Part shown: piece after piece, positions 17,824 through 26,251 of the stretch
Layout of the letters: every line of letters starts with the position of its first letter
Position numbering within the stretch: position 1 is the first letter of the stretch
Source: Bradyrhizobium sp. 199
GTDB taxonomy: Bacteria; Pseudomonadota; Alphaproteobacteria; Rhizobiales; Xanthobacteraceae
Direction of reading: 5' to 3'
Assembly: GCF_023073355.1 (NCBI RefSeq)
Contig: NZ_JADPJI010000008.1
Location: 248,001-312,000, forward strand
Length of the DNA stretch: 64,000 bases
The notes under the pieces: generated by a model
The model's input: only the letters and a program-made list of their open reading frames with translations
Told to the model about the DNA's origin: nothing
Database searches by the model: none
Program-made: the position numbers and the translations under genes

Positions 17824-18672
17824 TTAATCCAACGCCCCTTGCGAGAAAAAGTGCTTGCGAATGCGCTGCACGAGCTCGGTGAAAACAGGGTCAGCCATCA
17901 CGTCGAGCGAGCGCGGGCGCGGCAGCGGCACGTCGTAGATCGCGGCGATCGCGCCGGGGCGCTCGGTCATGACCAGCACGCGGTCGGCGAGAAACACGGC
18001 CTCCGGAATCGAATGCGTGATCAGCAGCACGGTCTTCTTCGTCTCACGCTGGATCCGCATCAGCTCGACATTCATGCGCTCGCGCGTCAGCGCATCGAGC
18101 GCGCCGAACGGCTCGTCCATCAGCATGATCTTGGGATCGTGCACGAGCGCCCGGCAGATCGAGGCACGCTGCTGCATGCCGCCGGAGAGCTGCCAGGGCA
18201 GCTTCTTCTCGAAACCTTCGAGCCCGACCAACCTCAAGAGCGCCTTGGCGCGATCGAGATATTTTTGCCGCGGCAGCCGCTTCATGTCGATCGGCAGCAT
18301 GACGTTGCCGAGGATGTTGCGCCAGGGCAGCAGCAGCGCATTCTGGAACACGATGCCGACATTGCCGTGCGGCGCCGTCACCTTCTCGCCCTCGACCAGG
18401 ATCTCGCCCGTCGTGGGCGGCAGCAGGCCCGAGATCAGCTTGAGCAGCGTGGACTTGCCGCAGCCGCTGGGGCCGACCACGACGAAGAACTCGCCGTCGT
18501 TGATGTGGAAGTCGAGCGGACGCAGCGAGGGCACATCGCCATCGCGCGTCCGGTAGGTTTTGGACACGCCTGATAGCTTGATGCCCGACGCGTCGCCGGC
18601 AGCCCGGTCGCTCACCAATCTCAGATGTGCGGCCGGCTGCGCGTCACCCGCCACCTTCGTTGCTGCGGTCAT
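17824..18672 (-). CDS. ABC transporter ATPase, nitrate/taurine (NitT/TauT) type
   Basis: This 282-aa ATPase has Walker A GPSGCGKST, a Q-loop in FQNALLLPW, signature LSGGMQQR, Walker B IMLMDEP and the switch His in LITHSIPEA. The family couples ATP hydrolysis to import with a single permease dimer. The start is the ATG at 18672; the first 35 residues are a variable extension. It follows the binding-protein and permease genes in the same direction and precedes the catabolic enzymes, so the importer and enzymes probably serve one substrate. Confidence 0.93.
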   Translation of the reverse strand: MTAATKVAGDAQPAAHLRLVSDRAAGDASGIKLSGVSKTYRTRDGDVPSLRPLDFHINDGEFFVVVGPSGCGKSTLLKLISGLLPPTTGEILVEGEKVTAPHGNVGIVFQNALLLPWRNILGNVMLPIDMKRLPRQKYLDRAKALLRLVGLEGFEKKLPWQLSGGMQQRASICRALVHDPKIMLMDEPFGALDALTRERMNVELMRIQRETKKTVLLITHSIPEAVFLADRVLVMTERPGAIAAIYDVPLPRPRSLDVMADPVFTELVQRIRKHFFSQGALD

Positions 18673-18699
18673 CTCATCAAGTCCACTCAACAACAGGAA

Positions 18700-18782
18700 C
18701 CGTCATTCCGGGATGGTCCGAAGGACCAGCCCGGAATCCCGAGATTCCGGGTTCGATGCTTCGCATCGCCCCGGAATGACGG
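18700..18782. repeat. Palindromic repeat family B, copy 1
   Basis: An 83-bp inverted repeat opening CCGTCATTCCGGGATGGTCC and closing CGCCCCGGAATGACGG, with two nested smaller palindromes (GGTCCGAAGGACC and the GATGCTTCGCATC stem). A related element with a TGATGGCC arm lies at 29551-29639. It fills most of the space between the ATPase and the binding-protein gene. Confidence 0.8.
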
Positions 18783-18794
18783 TGTGTGCTGGTT

Positions 18795-19787
18795 TCACGA
18801 GCCACTCTTCGGCAGATAATCGTTGGTGTAGAAAGCCTTCGGGTTCTCCTTGGCCTTGGCATCGAGGCCGCCATATTCGACCAGCAGGTTCACAGTCTCG
18901 GTCATGTCCTGGTCAGTGACCTGGAACGGCCGCTTGCTCTTGGTCTCCGCCGTCCGATAGAGCGGAATGGTCAGCTCGAAGCCCTGCGTCAGCGTGTCGA
19001 TCTTGCCGCCCTTGGGGTTGGAATCGAGGATCGATTGCGCCGCGGCTTTCGGCTCCTTCTCAGCGGCTTCAACGGCCTTGGTCGTCGCCGACATGAAGCG
19101 GCGGACGAGATCGGCATTGGCCTTCACATAGTCGGTGTTGGCGATGATGCCCGAGGAGACCATGTTGATGCCGTAGTCGGCGAACTTGATCGGATAAACG
19201 TCCTTTCCGGTGGCGTCCTTGATCTTCATCGACTGGTCCATGACGTAGCCGAGCAGGAGGTCGGCCTGGCCGTTGATGACAGCGTTGAGCTTGGTCTGGC
19301 CGTCGCCGGCAACCGTCTTGAAGTCGCTTTCCTTCAAGCCGGTCTTCTTCAGGAACAGCGGCCAGATCTGGGTCATGGAGTCGGCCGGGGTGATCGCCAC
19401 CGTCTTGCCCTTGATGTCCTCGGGCTTCTTGATGTTCTTGTCGACGAAGCCCATCGCGGACATTGGGCTGGTCTGCAGCAGCACGCCGGTCGCAACCACG
19501 GGCGCGCCCTTGATCGCGGCTCGCATCATGGTGGGGACGTCCACATAGCCGAAATCGGCGGTCTTGGCCGCGACGGCCTGCGTGGTCGCAGCCGAGCCGC
19601 GACCTTCCTGGATCTCGAGTTCGATGCCCTCGGCGGCGTAGATGCCCTTGGCCTTGCCGTAATAGAACGGCGCGTGCTCGCCGTAGACGTACCAGTTCAG
19701 CATCAGCACGACCTTGTCGGCCGCCTGCGCCGGCATGGCTGCGAAAGTCATCAGCACCACTGATGCAGCCCCAATCCACCGCTTCAT
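18795..19787 (-). CDS. ABC transporter substrate-binding protein (NMT1/Thi5-like)
   Basis: This 330-aa periplasmic protein has a Sec signal peptide (KRWIGAASVVLMTFAAMPAQA, cleavage after AQA) and the family opening LNWYVYGEHAPFYYGKAKG found in NitT/TauT and pyrimidine-precursor binding proteins. I chose the ATG at 19787, preceded by GGGAGA at good spacing, over a GTG two codons earlier. It sits between permease and ATPase genes. The fold is used for taurine, nitrate, thiamine precursors, aromatic acids and others, so the ligand cannot be named. Confidence 0.92.
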   Translation of the reverse strand: MKRWIGAASVVLMTFAAMPAQAADKVVLMLNWYVYGEHAPFYYGKAKGIYAAEGIELEIQEGRGSAATTQAVAAKTADFGYVDVPTMMRAAIKGAPVVATGVLLQTSPMSAMGFVDKNIKKPEDIKGKTVAITPADSMTQIWPLFLKKTGLKESDFKTVAGDGQTKLNAVINGQADLLLGYVMDQSMKIKDATGKDVYPIKFADYGINMVSSGIIANTDYVKANADLVRRFMSATTKAVEAAEKEPKAAAQSILDSNPKGGKIDTLTQGFELTIPLYRTAETKSKRPFQVTDQDMTETVNLLVEYGGLDAKAKENPKAFYTNDYLPKSGS

Positions 19788-19853
19788 CGTCACTCTCCCT
19801 TGCCGTTGTTGCGTCGGCCGTTGGTGGCCGTTCGTTGCTTCACTTCAGAATAC

Positions 19854-20663
19854 CTAAGAGGCGAAAATCACGTCTTCGCGCTGGCTGACATGCCAGGGAA
19901 TGACCAGCTTCTCGATCCGGTCGACGACCCAGAACAGGACCACGCCGAGCAGCGCGAGGATGACGAGGGCCGCGAACATCGTCGGTAGATCGAAGGTGCC
20001 GATCGAGCGCTGCATGACGTAGCCGATGCCGGAATTTGAGCCCACGAACTCGCCGACGACGGCGCCGACCACCGCGAGCGTCACCGACACTTTGAGCCCC
20101 GAGAAAATCGCGGGCAGCGCGTGCGGCAGGTTCACCGCACAAAACACCTGAAAACGGCTGCCCTGCATGGCGCGGGCGAGATCGACCATGTCGGGGTCGA
20201 CCGACTTGAACCCCTGCACGGCGGAGACCACGACGGGGAAGAAGCCGAGCAGGAACGCCGAGATGACCTTGGGAATGATGCCGAAGCCGAACCACACCAC
20301 GAACAGCGGCGCGATCGCGATCTTCGGCACGGACTGCGAAAACACCAGCAGCGGATAAACGTAGCTCTCCACCGTCTTCGAGCCCGCGATCAACATCGCG
20401 ATGGGAATGCCGAACAGTGCGGACAGCGCGAAACCGCAGACGGTGGCATAGGTCGTCGGCCAGGACTGGCGCAGCAGTTCCGGCCATTCCGTGCGCAGCA
20501 CCGCGACGACATCGAGTGGCGCCGGGATCTGATAGGCGGGGATTTTGAATAGCCGGATCGAAATATCCCAGGCAACCACGATGAAGACGAGAAACAAGAA
20601 CGGCCGGACCCAGGCGGCATTCAGCACCTTGGACACTGCACCTTGCTGCTTCAGCTCGGCCAA
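19854..20663 (-). CDS. ABC transporter permease, NitT/TauT type
   Basis: This 269-aa inner-membrane permease has about six membrane helices and the coupling-helix signature in VNLPHALPAIFSGLKVSVTLA, where the EAA-loop contacts the ATPase. The start codon is TTG at 20663, with GGGAG seven bases upstream; no ATG or GTG is better placed. It is the first gene of the minus-strand cluster running to 12873, so the promoter should lie in the roughly 100 bases above it. Confidence 0.92.
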   Translation of the reverse strand: MAELKQQGAVSKVLNAAWVRPFLFLVFIVVAWDISIRLFKIPAYQIPAPLDVVAVLRTEWPELLRQSWPTTYATVCGFALSALFGIPIAMLIAGSKTVESYVYPLLVFSQSVPKIAIAPLFVVWFGFGIIPKVISAFLLGFFPVVVSAVQGFKSVDPDMVDLARAMQGSRFQVFCAVNLPHALPAIFSGLKVSVTLAVVGAVVGEFVGSNSGIGYVMQRSIGTFDLPTMFAALVILALLGVVLFWVVDRIEKLVIPWHVSQREDVIFAS

Positions 20664-20701
20664 TTTTCACTCCCGGCATTCTTCTTGGTCGTCCGAAGAA
20701 A

Positions 20702-20717
20702 TTAACCCGTTGGATAA
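20702..20717. promoter_or_regulatory. Possible operator upstream of the catabolic cluster
   Basis: TTAACC-CGTT-GGATAA is an imperfect 6-bp inverted repeat (one mismatch) about 40 bases upstream of the permease start. It lies in the only A+T-richer stretch of the gap. Position fits a repressor site for the cluster; the TetR-type regulator at 21064-21771 is the nearest candidate to bind it. Weak evidence. Confidence 0.3.
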
Positions 20718-20810
20718 ATACTGTCCAGAGCTTTCCCTGTGACGTTTTGCGGCGGTTCCGGGCATGGGTGAGGATCCGCACTGGCGGTTCCGGGCTCCGC
20801 ACTGGCACTT

Positions 20811-20942
20811 CCGTGCCCGGGCGCGCTTGCGGAGCTTGCGCTGCTGCGCAGAACGGGGACCCCGAGGCCGCGTGCTCCACTGAAGCATGGGCCCGGCTCT
20901 GCAGCGCATCACTTACGTGCTGCGCTGCGTCCGGGGCACGAG
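20811..20942. repeat. Repeat family C, copy 1 (in a 400-bp gene-free gap)
   Basis: The gap from 20664 to 21063 holds no credible gene. Most of it is this G+C-rich repeat: CCGTGCCCGGGCGCG at one end, GCTGCTGCGCAGAACGGGGAC in the middle, GGGCCCGGCTCTGCAGCGC and GCGTCCGGGGCACGAG at the other end. Related elements lie at 37281-37418 and 44617-44752. Just left of it, at about 20767-20815, CCGCACTGGC(G/A) occurs twice as a short direct repeat. Confidence 0.75.
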
Positions 20943-21063
20943 ATCGCCCCGCCCACGGTGTCAACGGGGAATCCTACGCTGCGGCTTTTGCGCATGCCAC
21001 CAGTGTCTCTGGATACTGGGCCGATCAAGTCTGGCGATGACGCGGAGGTTGGGGAGACAGCGA

Positions 21064-21771
21064 CTACACCGTCTGCGCCACCACGCTCCGCGACTTTGGC
21101 GCTTTCGCAATCTCGAACAGCGCTACGGACTGTCCTGTCAGCGCCGCCAGCACGAGGCCCACCATATGGGCCAGCCGCTCGTCCTTGGCCTTCTTGTCCA
21201 AGAGATCGCGGCCGAAGATCACGCTGAGCGTCGCCGAGTTCGAGAGATAGAAAAAGCACAGCCCTGCGATCGAGATGTAGAGCTGCACCGGATCGACTGC
21301 GACCTGGAAGTCGCCGCCATCGACGCCGCGCCGCACCACGGTGCGGATCATCTCGACGAAGGGCGAGTGCATCGACTTGACCTTGGTCGACTTCTTCAGG
21401 TGCTTTGCGCGCGCGAGGTTCTCGGTCTGAAGCAGCGACAGGAATTCGGGATTGCGCAGGAAGTAATTCCAGGTGAACTCGATCAGGCGCCTGATGGCCT
21501 CCGGCGGATCGAGATGTTCGAGATCGAGCCCCCGCTCTTCGCTGCGGATCTTGTCATAGGCGCCTTCGAGCACCGCCAGATAGAGCTCGTCCTTGTTGCC
21601 GACGTGGTAGTACAGCATGCGCTTGTTGGCGCCGGCCTTGGCCGCGATACGGTCGACACGCGCGCCGGCAAGGCCATGGGCGGAAAACTCCTGCTTGGCG
21701 GCTTCGAGAATGCGCAGCCGCATCCCCTCGGGGTCACGCTGCCATTTCGGAGTTCGCTTTGCCTTCGCCAA
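21064..21771 (-). CDS. TetR-family transcriptional regulator
   Basis: This 235-aa regulator has a TetR helix-turn-helix (ARVDRIAAKAGANKRMLYYHVGNKDELY, about residues 35-63) and an all-helical C-terminal half resembling TetR_C domains of the RutR/YcdC type. The open frame starts at a TTG at 21771 with only a weak ribosome site; the basic N-terminus AKAKRTPKWQRDP is common in this family, so I keep it. It lies upstream of the ABC/enolase cluster in the same direction but 400 bases away, and could control it. Inducer unknown. Confidence 0.85.
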   Translation of the reverse strand: MAKAKRTPKWQRDPEGMRLRILEAAKQEFSAHGLAGARVDRIAAKAGANKRMLYYHVGNKDELYLAVLEGAYDKIRSEERGLDLEHLDPPEAIRRLIEFTWNYFLRNPEFLSLLQTENLARAKHLKKSTKVKSMHSPFVEMIRTVVRRGVDGGDFQVAVDPVQLYISIAGLCFFYLSNSATLSVIFGRDLLDKKAKDERLAHMVGLVLAALTGQSVALFEIAKAPKSRSVVAQTV

Positions 21772-21819
21772 CCTGGGTGCTCACTGAGTGGTCTCAGGAT
21801 GCCGTGTAACACGCGCGCG

Positions 21820-21907
21820 CCGTCATTGCGAGGAGCGAAGCGACGAAGCAATCCAGACTGTCACCGCGGAAGGATCCTGAATTGCTTCGCTCCGCTCGCA
21901 ATGACGG
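21820..21907. repeat. Palindromic repeat family A, copy 2
   Basis: An 88-bp copy of the element at 14943: it begins CGTCATTGCGAGGAGCG, includes GAAGCAATCCAGACTG, and ends TTGCTTCGCTCCGCTCGCA plus ATGACGG. It fills the space between the TetR gene and the VOC gene. Confidence 0.88.
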
Positions 21908-21914
21908 GTGTCCA

Positions 21915-22763
21915 TCAATCCACCGGCTTGGGCGAACGCTCCAGCAGCACCGTCTGTATCCCGCAGGTCCCGTTCCGCACCGTCATGATCCGCGTGCCCG
22001 GCTTGCGGCCGTTGCGGACCTCGCTGACGTCGAGACCTGCAGCGACCAGGCGGGCGCGGGTGGCGTCGATGTCGGCGACCCGCCAGCTCAGGCCCCACAG
22101 ACGGTCGTGCGTGAGGTCACCGCCGGCGACGGGCCGGCGCACCACTTCGACGATGAGGTCGCCGCAGCGGAAGAACATCAGCTGGCCCCAATCCTGGTGC
22201 GAGCGGTCGAGCGCCAGGTCGAGGCCGAGCCGCGCGCCGTAGAGCGCGGCGGCGCGTTCGGAATCCTCGGTGGTGATCACGACATGGTCGAGCGCATCGA
22301 TTGGCGCGATGTCGGTCGCCGGAGACAGCGGGCGCTCGTCGGCCAATTCGAGGAAGAACATGCGCACGCCGCGGGTGAGCTCCGTGGCGGCACGGGTGCG
22401 CTTCCAGTGCAGGACGTTGCCTGATTCAGCGTCGCTGCTCTCGACCTCGGCGACCGGGTCCGGTCTCAAGGCCACCCGTTCCAGCCGGCGCTGCATCCTG
22501 CCGATGTCTGCGACACGAAAGCACAGGCTGGCGAGCACACCTTCCTGGTCGTGGAGCAGCGCGCGCATGCGGTCCGCAGTCACGCTGAAGCCGCTCGGCG
22601 CCATCAATTCGATCGTCATGTTGCCAAGGGTGAACAGCACCCGGTCGGCGCCCTCGCCCGAATTCTGCCAGGCCGGCGCGCGGGCGAGCAGCGTCTGGTA
22701 GGCCGCCCTGGCCGCACCGATATCGCTCACCAGAACGACGATGTGATCGAGCCCGGTGATCAT
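21915..22763 (-). CDS. Double-VOC (glyoxalase/bleomycin resistance fold) protein
   Basis: This 282-aa cytoplasmic protein contains two VOC domains: residues 1-125 (GLDHIVVLVSD) and about 150-270 (ALDHVVITTED). Each begins with the DHxV strand whose histidine usually binds a metal, and later strands supply Glu (TIELMAP, IVEVVRR). Two fused domains can make one complete metal site, as in extradiol dioxygenases and glyoxalases. No substrate is evident. It is isolated between repeats and a divergent kinase gene, so context gives little help. Confidence 0.82.
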   Translation of the reverse strand: MITGLDHIVVLVSDIGAARAAYQTLLARAPAWQNSGEGADRVLFTLGNMTIELMAPSGFSVTADRMRALLHDQEGVLASLCFRVADIGRMQRRLERVALRPDPVAEVESSDAESGNVLHWKRTRAATELTRGVRMFFLELADERPLSPATDIAPIDALDHVVITTEDSERAAALYGARLGLDLALDRSHQDWGQLMFFRCGDLIVEVVRRPVAGGDLTHDRLWGLSWRVADIDATRARLVAAGLDVSEVRNGRKPGTRIMTVRNGTCGIQTVLLERSPKPVD

Positions 22764-22975
22764 CCTGCACCCTTTTGGTCGACCTGGAACCCACGGACCG
22801 AAAGACGGCGTTTGTCCGGGCTTGGCATTGGCCTGACATGGTCGTATTCCGGCACCCTGCTGACCTCAAGCGCTCCGGGCGGCAGTTTTGCGAATAATTT
22901 CAGCGTCCCTCCGGAGCGGAACCGGTGCTAGAGTAATCCCGCCGGCCGGGACCACAAGCGCATCACGGACAAGCA

Positions 22976-23869
22976 ATGCAGGCTCTCTTCATCGGACAGA
23001 CCTATATCGACGTCGTCTTCATCACCGACCACATGCCGACCGGCGACGAAAAGCACGTTGCGTCCGACTATGCTGTCTCCTTCGGCGGCAACGCGGTGAC
23101 GGCAGCGTTCTGCTGCGCCAAGCTCGGCATCGTGCCGGACCTCATCGCCACGGCGGCCAATGACTGGCTGGGGCGCATGTTCCAGGACATGTGTGCGAAA
23201 TACGCGATCTCCCTGCACGGGCGGAAGGTCAACCAGTCCTCGCTCTCCTTCATCATGCCCAAGGACGGCAAGCGCGCCATCGTCCGCTGCCGCGACGACG
23301 AGCACATCCATCCCTTCCCGATGCTCAATCTCGGCGGCTGCCGCGCGCTGCATGTCGACGGCCATCAGCCGGATGCCGCGATCCACTACGCCAGGGTCTG
23401 CCGCGAGGCCGGTATTCTGACCTCGCTCGACGGCGGCGGCCTGCGCACCAACACGCATGAGCTGCTGGAGTTCATCGACGTCGCGATCGTCGCCGAGCGG
23501 CTGTGCGAGCAGATGGACCTGACGCCGGAGAAGATGCTCGACTATCTCAAGAGCCGCGGCTGCAAGATCGGCGGCATCACCATGGGCGAGAAGGGCCTGC
23601 TCTGGTACGACGAAACAGGGACGGTGCAGGTGATGCCGGCGATGCCGATTCCGCGCGAGCGCGTGATCGACACCAACGGTGCCGGCGACGTCTTCCACGG
23701 CGCCTATGTCTATTCCTACCTCGCCCATCCCGGCAAAAGCTGGCGCGAGCATTTTGATTTTGCCAGGGCGGCCTCGACCTACAAGATCCAGCGCCTCGGC
23801 AACGAGGCCGGCCTGCCGACGCTGGTCGATATCGCCAAGGTCAGGCACGATTTCGAGGTCAGGGTTTAG
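22976..23869 (+). CDS. PfkB-family carbohydrate kinase, first of a tandem pair
   Basis: This 297-aa kinase has the PfkB N-terminal signature (SFGGNAVTAAFCCAKLG) and the C-terminal catalytic signature DTNGAGDVFHGAY, whose aspartate is the catalytic base. Family members phosphorylate sugars or nucleosides. It differs clearly from its downstream neighbour in length and in the residues around the substrate lid, so it is not a recent duplicate. A ribosome site (GGACAAG) precedes the ATG. The two genes are 18 bases apart and surely cotranscribed. Confidence 0.88.
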   Translation: MQALFIGQTYIDVVFITDHMPTGDEKHVASDYAVSFGGNAVTAAFCCAKLGIVPDLIATAANDWLGRMFQDMCAKYAISLHGRKVNQSSLSFIMPKDGKRAIVRCRDDEHIHPFPMLNLGGCRALHVDGHQPDAAIHYARVCREAGILTSLDGGGLRTNTHELLEFIDVAIVAERLCEQMDLTPEKMLDYLKSRGCKIGGITMGEKGLLWYDETGTVQVMPAMPIPRERVIDTNGAGDVFHGAYVYSYLAHPGKSWREHFDFARAASTYKIQRLGNEAGLPTLVDIAKVRHDFEVRV

Positions 23870-23887
23870 CGCTCGCTGAGGTTTGTC

Positions 23888-24805
23888 ATGGGGCGCGTCT
23901 TTGTCGCCGGCAGCATCAACATGGATGTGGTGGCGACCGCCGATCGCCATCCACGCGTCGGCGAGACCGTGGCCGGCCGGCAGGTGCTGTATTTTCCGGG
24001 CGGCAAGGGCGCGAACCAGGCGGTTGCAGCGTCACGGCTTGGTGCGAGGACCACGCTGATCGGACGGCTCGGCAAGGATTCGTTTGGAGGTGAGCTGAAG
24101 GCTTTCCTTGGCGATCAGGGCATCGATCTCGGCTACCTCCAGGAGACGAATGAGGCCCACACGGGCACCGCGATCATCACCGTGGCGGCGGCTGACAACA
24201 CCATCATCGTCATTCCCGGCGCCAATGCGCTGGTCGGCCCTGATGATGTCAGCGTTGTACCGATGTTGAAAGGCGACGTCGCCGTCAGCCAGTTCGAGAT
24301 CCCGCTGCCGACCATCACCGCCTTCTTCCGGCGCGCGCGCGAGGCTGGCGTCGTGACGGTGCTCAACCCGGCGCCGGCGCAAAAAATGTCCGGCGAGTTG
24401 CTCTCCCTGGTCGACATCCTCGTGCTGAACGAGACCGAGCTCGGCTTCCTCGCCGGTGTGGAGCTGTCCGACAGCGACGAGGCCGCACGGATGTTCGACG
24501 TGGCGCGGCAGCTTCAGGCGCGGCAGGATCAGACCATCTGCGTCACGCTCGGCAAGCGTGGCGTGCTTGCGCTTGCGGGGCGCGAAGAGTTTGCGGTGCC
24601 CGGGCGTGCCGTGAAGGCGGTCGATACCACCGGCGCCGGCGATTGTTTTGTCGGCGCACTCGCGGCGCAGCTCGCCGAAGGCGTCGCGTTGCGCGCCGCC
24701 CTCACCTTCGCCAACGCCGCCGCCGCGATCAGCGTGCAGCGGATGGGCGCCGGGCCGTCGATGCCGACGGCGGCGGAAGTGGCAGCTGGTCTGGGCTCCG
24801 GGTGA
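23888..24805 (+). CDS. rbsK: Ribokinase-like PfkB-family sugar kinase
   Basis: This 305-aa protein matches ribokinase closely: SINMDVV near the start, GGKGANQAVAASRLG for sugar binding, NPAPA and LNETE in the middle, and the anion hole/catalytic motif DTTGAGDCFVGAL. Ribokinase converts ribose to ribose 5-phosphate with ATP. No ribose transporter is nearby, so a related sugar is possible. Its stop is directly adjacent to the stop of the convergent ferredoxin-reductase gene with no gap, so no separate terminator fits between them. Confidence 0.82.
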   Translation: MGRVFVAGSINMDVVATADRHPRVGETVAGRQVLYFPGGKGANQAVAASRLGARTTLIGRLGKDSFGGELKAFLGDQGIDLGYLQETNEAHTGTAIITVAAADNTIIVIPGANALVGPDDVSVVPMLKGDVAVSQFEIPLPTITAFFRRAREAGVVTVLNPAPAQKMSGELLSLVDILVLNETELGFLAGVELSDSDEAARMFDVARQLQARQDQTICVTLGKRGVLALAGREEFAVPGRAVKAVDTTGAGDCFVGALAAQLAEGVALRAALTFANAAAAISVQRMGAGPSMPTAAEVAAGLGSG

Positions 24806-26026
24806 TCAGGCCAGCGCGCTCTTCAGATCAAAACTTTCGTCCGCAGCCTGCTCCGGCGTGATCGAACGGTCCATGCCCTGCAACCGGCGGCCGAACATGT
24901 GATCGCCGGCGCGGTTGATGGACTCGATGCCGAGCAGCGTCTCGCCCTTGTAGCAGAACGCGGAAAACGCCTTCCTGGCGGGATCGCCGCGCAGCACGAC
25001 GCGGTCGTAGCCAGTGGTCAGCCCTGCGATCTGCAGCTTGTCATCGCCCTGGTCGCTCCAGAACCAGGGATGGCTGTCGTAAGGCTTCTTGTCGCCCGTC
25101 AGCCGCGCCGCGAGGCAGCGGGCGTGGTCGGTGGCGTTCTGCACCGATTCCAGCCGCAGCGATCCGCCGAAGCGCGGGCTTTCGAACAGCGCACAATCTC
25201 CGATCGCGGAGATATCAGGATCGGCCGTCGAGAGATATTCGTCGACGATGATGCCGGCCGCGACCGGCAATCCGGCCTCGGCCGCCAGCTCGATGTTCGG
25301 CAGCACACCGACGCCGACGACGATGAGATCGGCGGGCAGATGCCGTCCGTCGCTCAAGGAGACACCGGTGACCTTGCCGCTCTCGGCTTCGATCGAGGTG
25401 GCCTGCACGCCGAGATGGATACGGATGCCGGCCTCGCGATGGCGTTGTTGAAAATATTCCGAGACCTCCGGCGTCACAGCCCGCGCCATCACCCGCGGGG
25501 CAAGCTCGAGCACGTCGACCTCGAGACCCTTGATCCGGGCGGTTGCGGCGAATTCCAGGCCGATGAAGCCGGCGCCGATGACCACGACCCGTGTCTTCGA
25601 CGGCATGATCGCGCGCAGCGCCTCGCTCTCGTCGAGAATGCGCAAATACTTCACGTCGGGCAGACTGGCGTTCGGCAGATCGAGCAGCCGGTTGCGCGCG
25701 CCCGTCGCCAGCACGAGGTGACCGTAGGCAAGCGCCTCGCCGGATGCGAGATGCAGTTTGTGCCCCGCGCGGTCGATCGACACCGCGCGGCCGGCGATCA
25801 GGTCGACGTTCTGGTCGTGATAAAACTTCTCCGGGCGGAACATCAGGCTCTCAGGACCGGCGGAGCCCTTGATATAAGCCTTCGACAGCGGCGGCCGCTG
25901 ATAGGGCAGATGCGCCTCGTCATTGATCAGTCGGATGCGCTGCGAAAAGCCCGCCTGGCGCAGGGATGCCGCGGCCTGATAGCCGCCATGGCCGGCACCG
26001 ACGATGATCACCGGACCGTCGGTCAT
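24806..26026 (-). CDS. Ferredoxin reductase-like FAD/NAD(P)H oxidoreductase
   Basis: This 406-aa flavoprotein has an FAD-binding GAGHGG at the N-terminus, a second dinucleotide motif GAGFIGLEFAATA for NAD(P)H, the AIGDCALF motif closing the FAD site, and a C-terminal reductase domain with HPWFWSDQ. This is the layout of putidaredoxin/rubredoxin reductases that supply electrons to P450s and Rieske oxygenases through a ferredoxin. I chose the ATG at 26026, six residues before the GAGHGG motif; a much longer frame upstream only shadows the enoyl-CoA hydratase gene. No ferredoxin is adjacent; the P450 at 11.5 kb could be a partner. Confidence 0.9.
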   Translation of the reverse strand: MTDGPVIIVGAGHGGYQAAASLRQAGFSQRIRLINDEAHLPYQRPPLSKAYIKGSAGPESLMFRPEKFYHDQNVDLIAGRAVSIDRAGHKLHLASGEALAYGHLVLATGARNRLLDLPNASLPDVKYLRILDESEALRAIMPSKTRVVVIGAGFIGLEFAATARIKGLEVDVLELAPRVMARAVTPEVSEYFQQRHREAGIRIHLGVQATSIEAESGKVTGVSLSDGRHLPADLIVVGVGVLPNIELAAEAGLPVAAGIIVDEYLSTADPDISAIGDCALFESPRFGGSLRLESVQNATDHARCLAARLTGDKKPYDSHPWFWSDQGDDKLQIAGLTTGYDRVVLRGDPARKAFSAFCYKGETLLGIESINRAGDHMFGRRLQGMDRSITPEQAADESFDLKSALA

Positions 26027-26251
26027 TGCAGCAGCCCACTTCCGGAGACACGAGCGTGACCCATGTCGTCTCCTCTTTTGCTGATTTTGATTTGCTGGCC
26101 TCGCGAGGAGCCGGCGCTCGTGTCCGTATCCTTGGCGAAGGCGAGCCCATTTGAGCCTATCGGTCCGCCCGGCGCAAGAGCCGCCGGGGATTGTCACCTC
26201 TCGCCTTCTGCGATTTAGTTGCAGCAATGACCTCCTGCCGGGGATTTCCAA

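Noticed and set aside
23888..24805. A complete ribose utilisation operon
   Set aside because: Only kinases are present; no Rbs transporter or regulator is adjacent.
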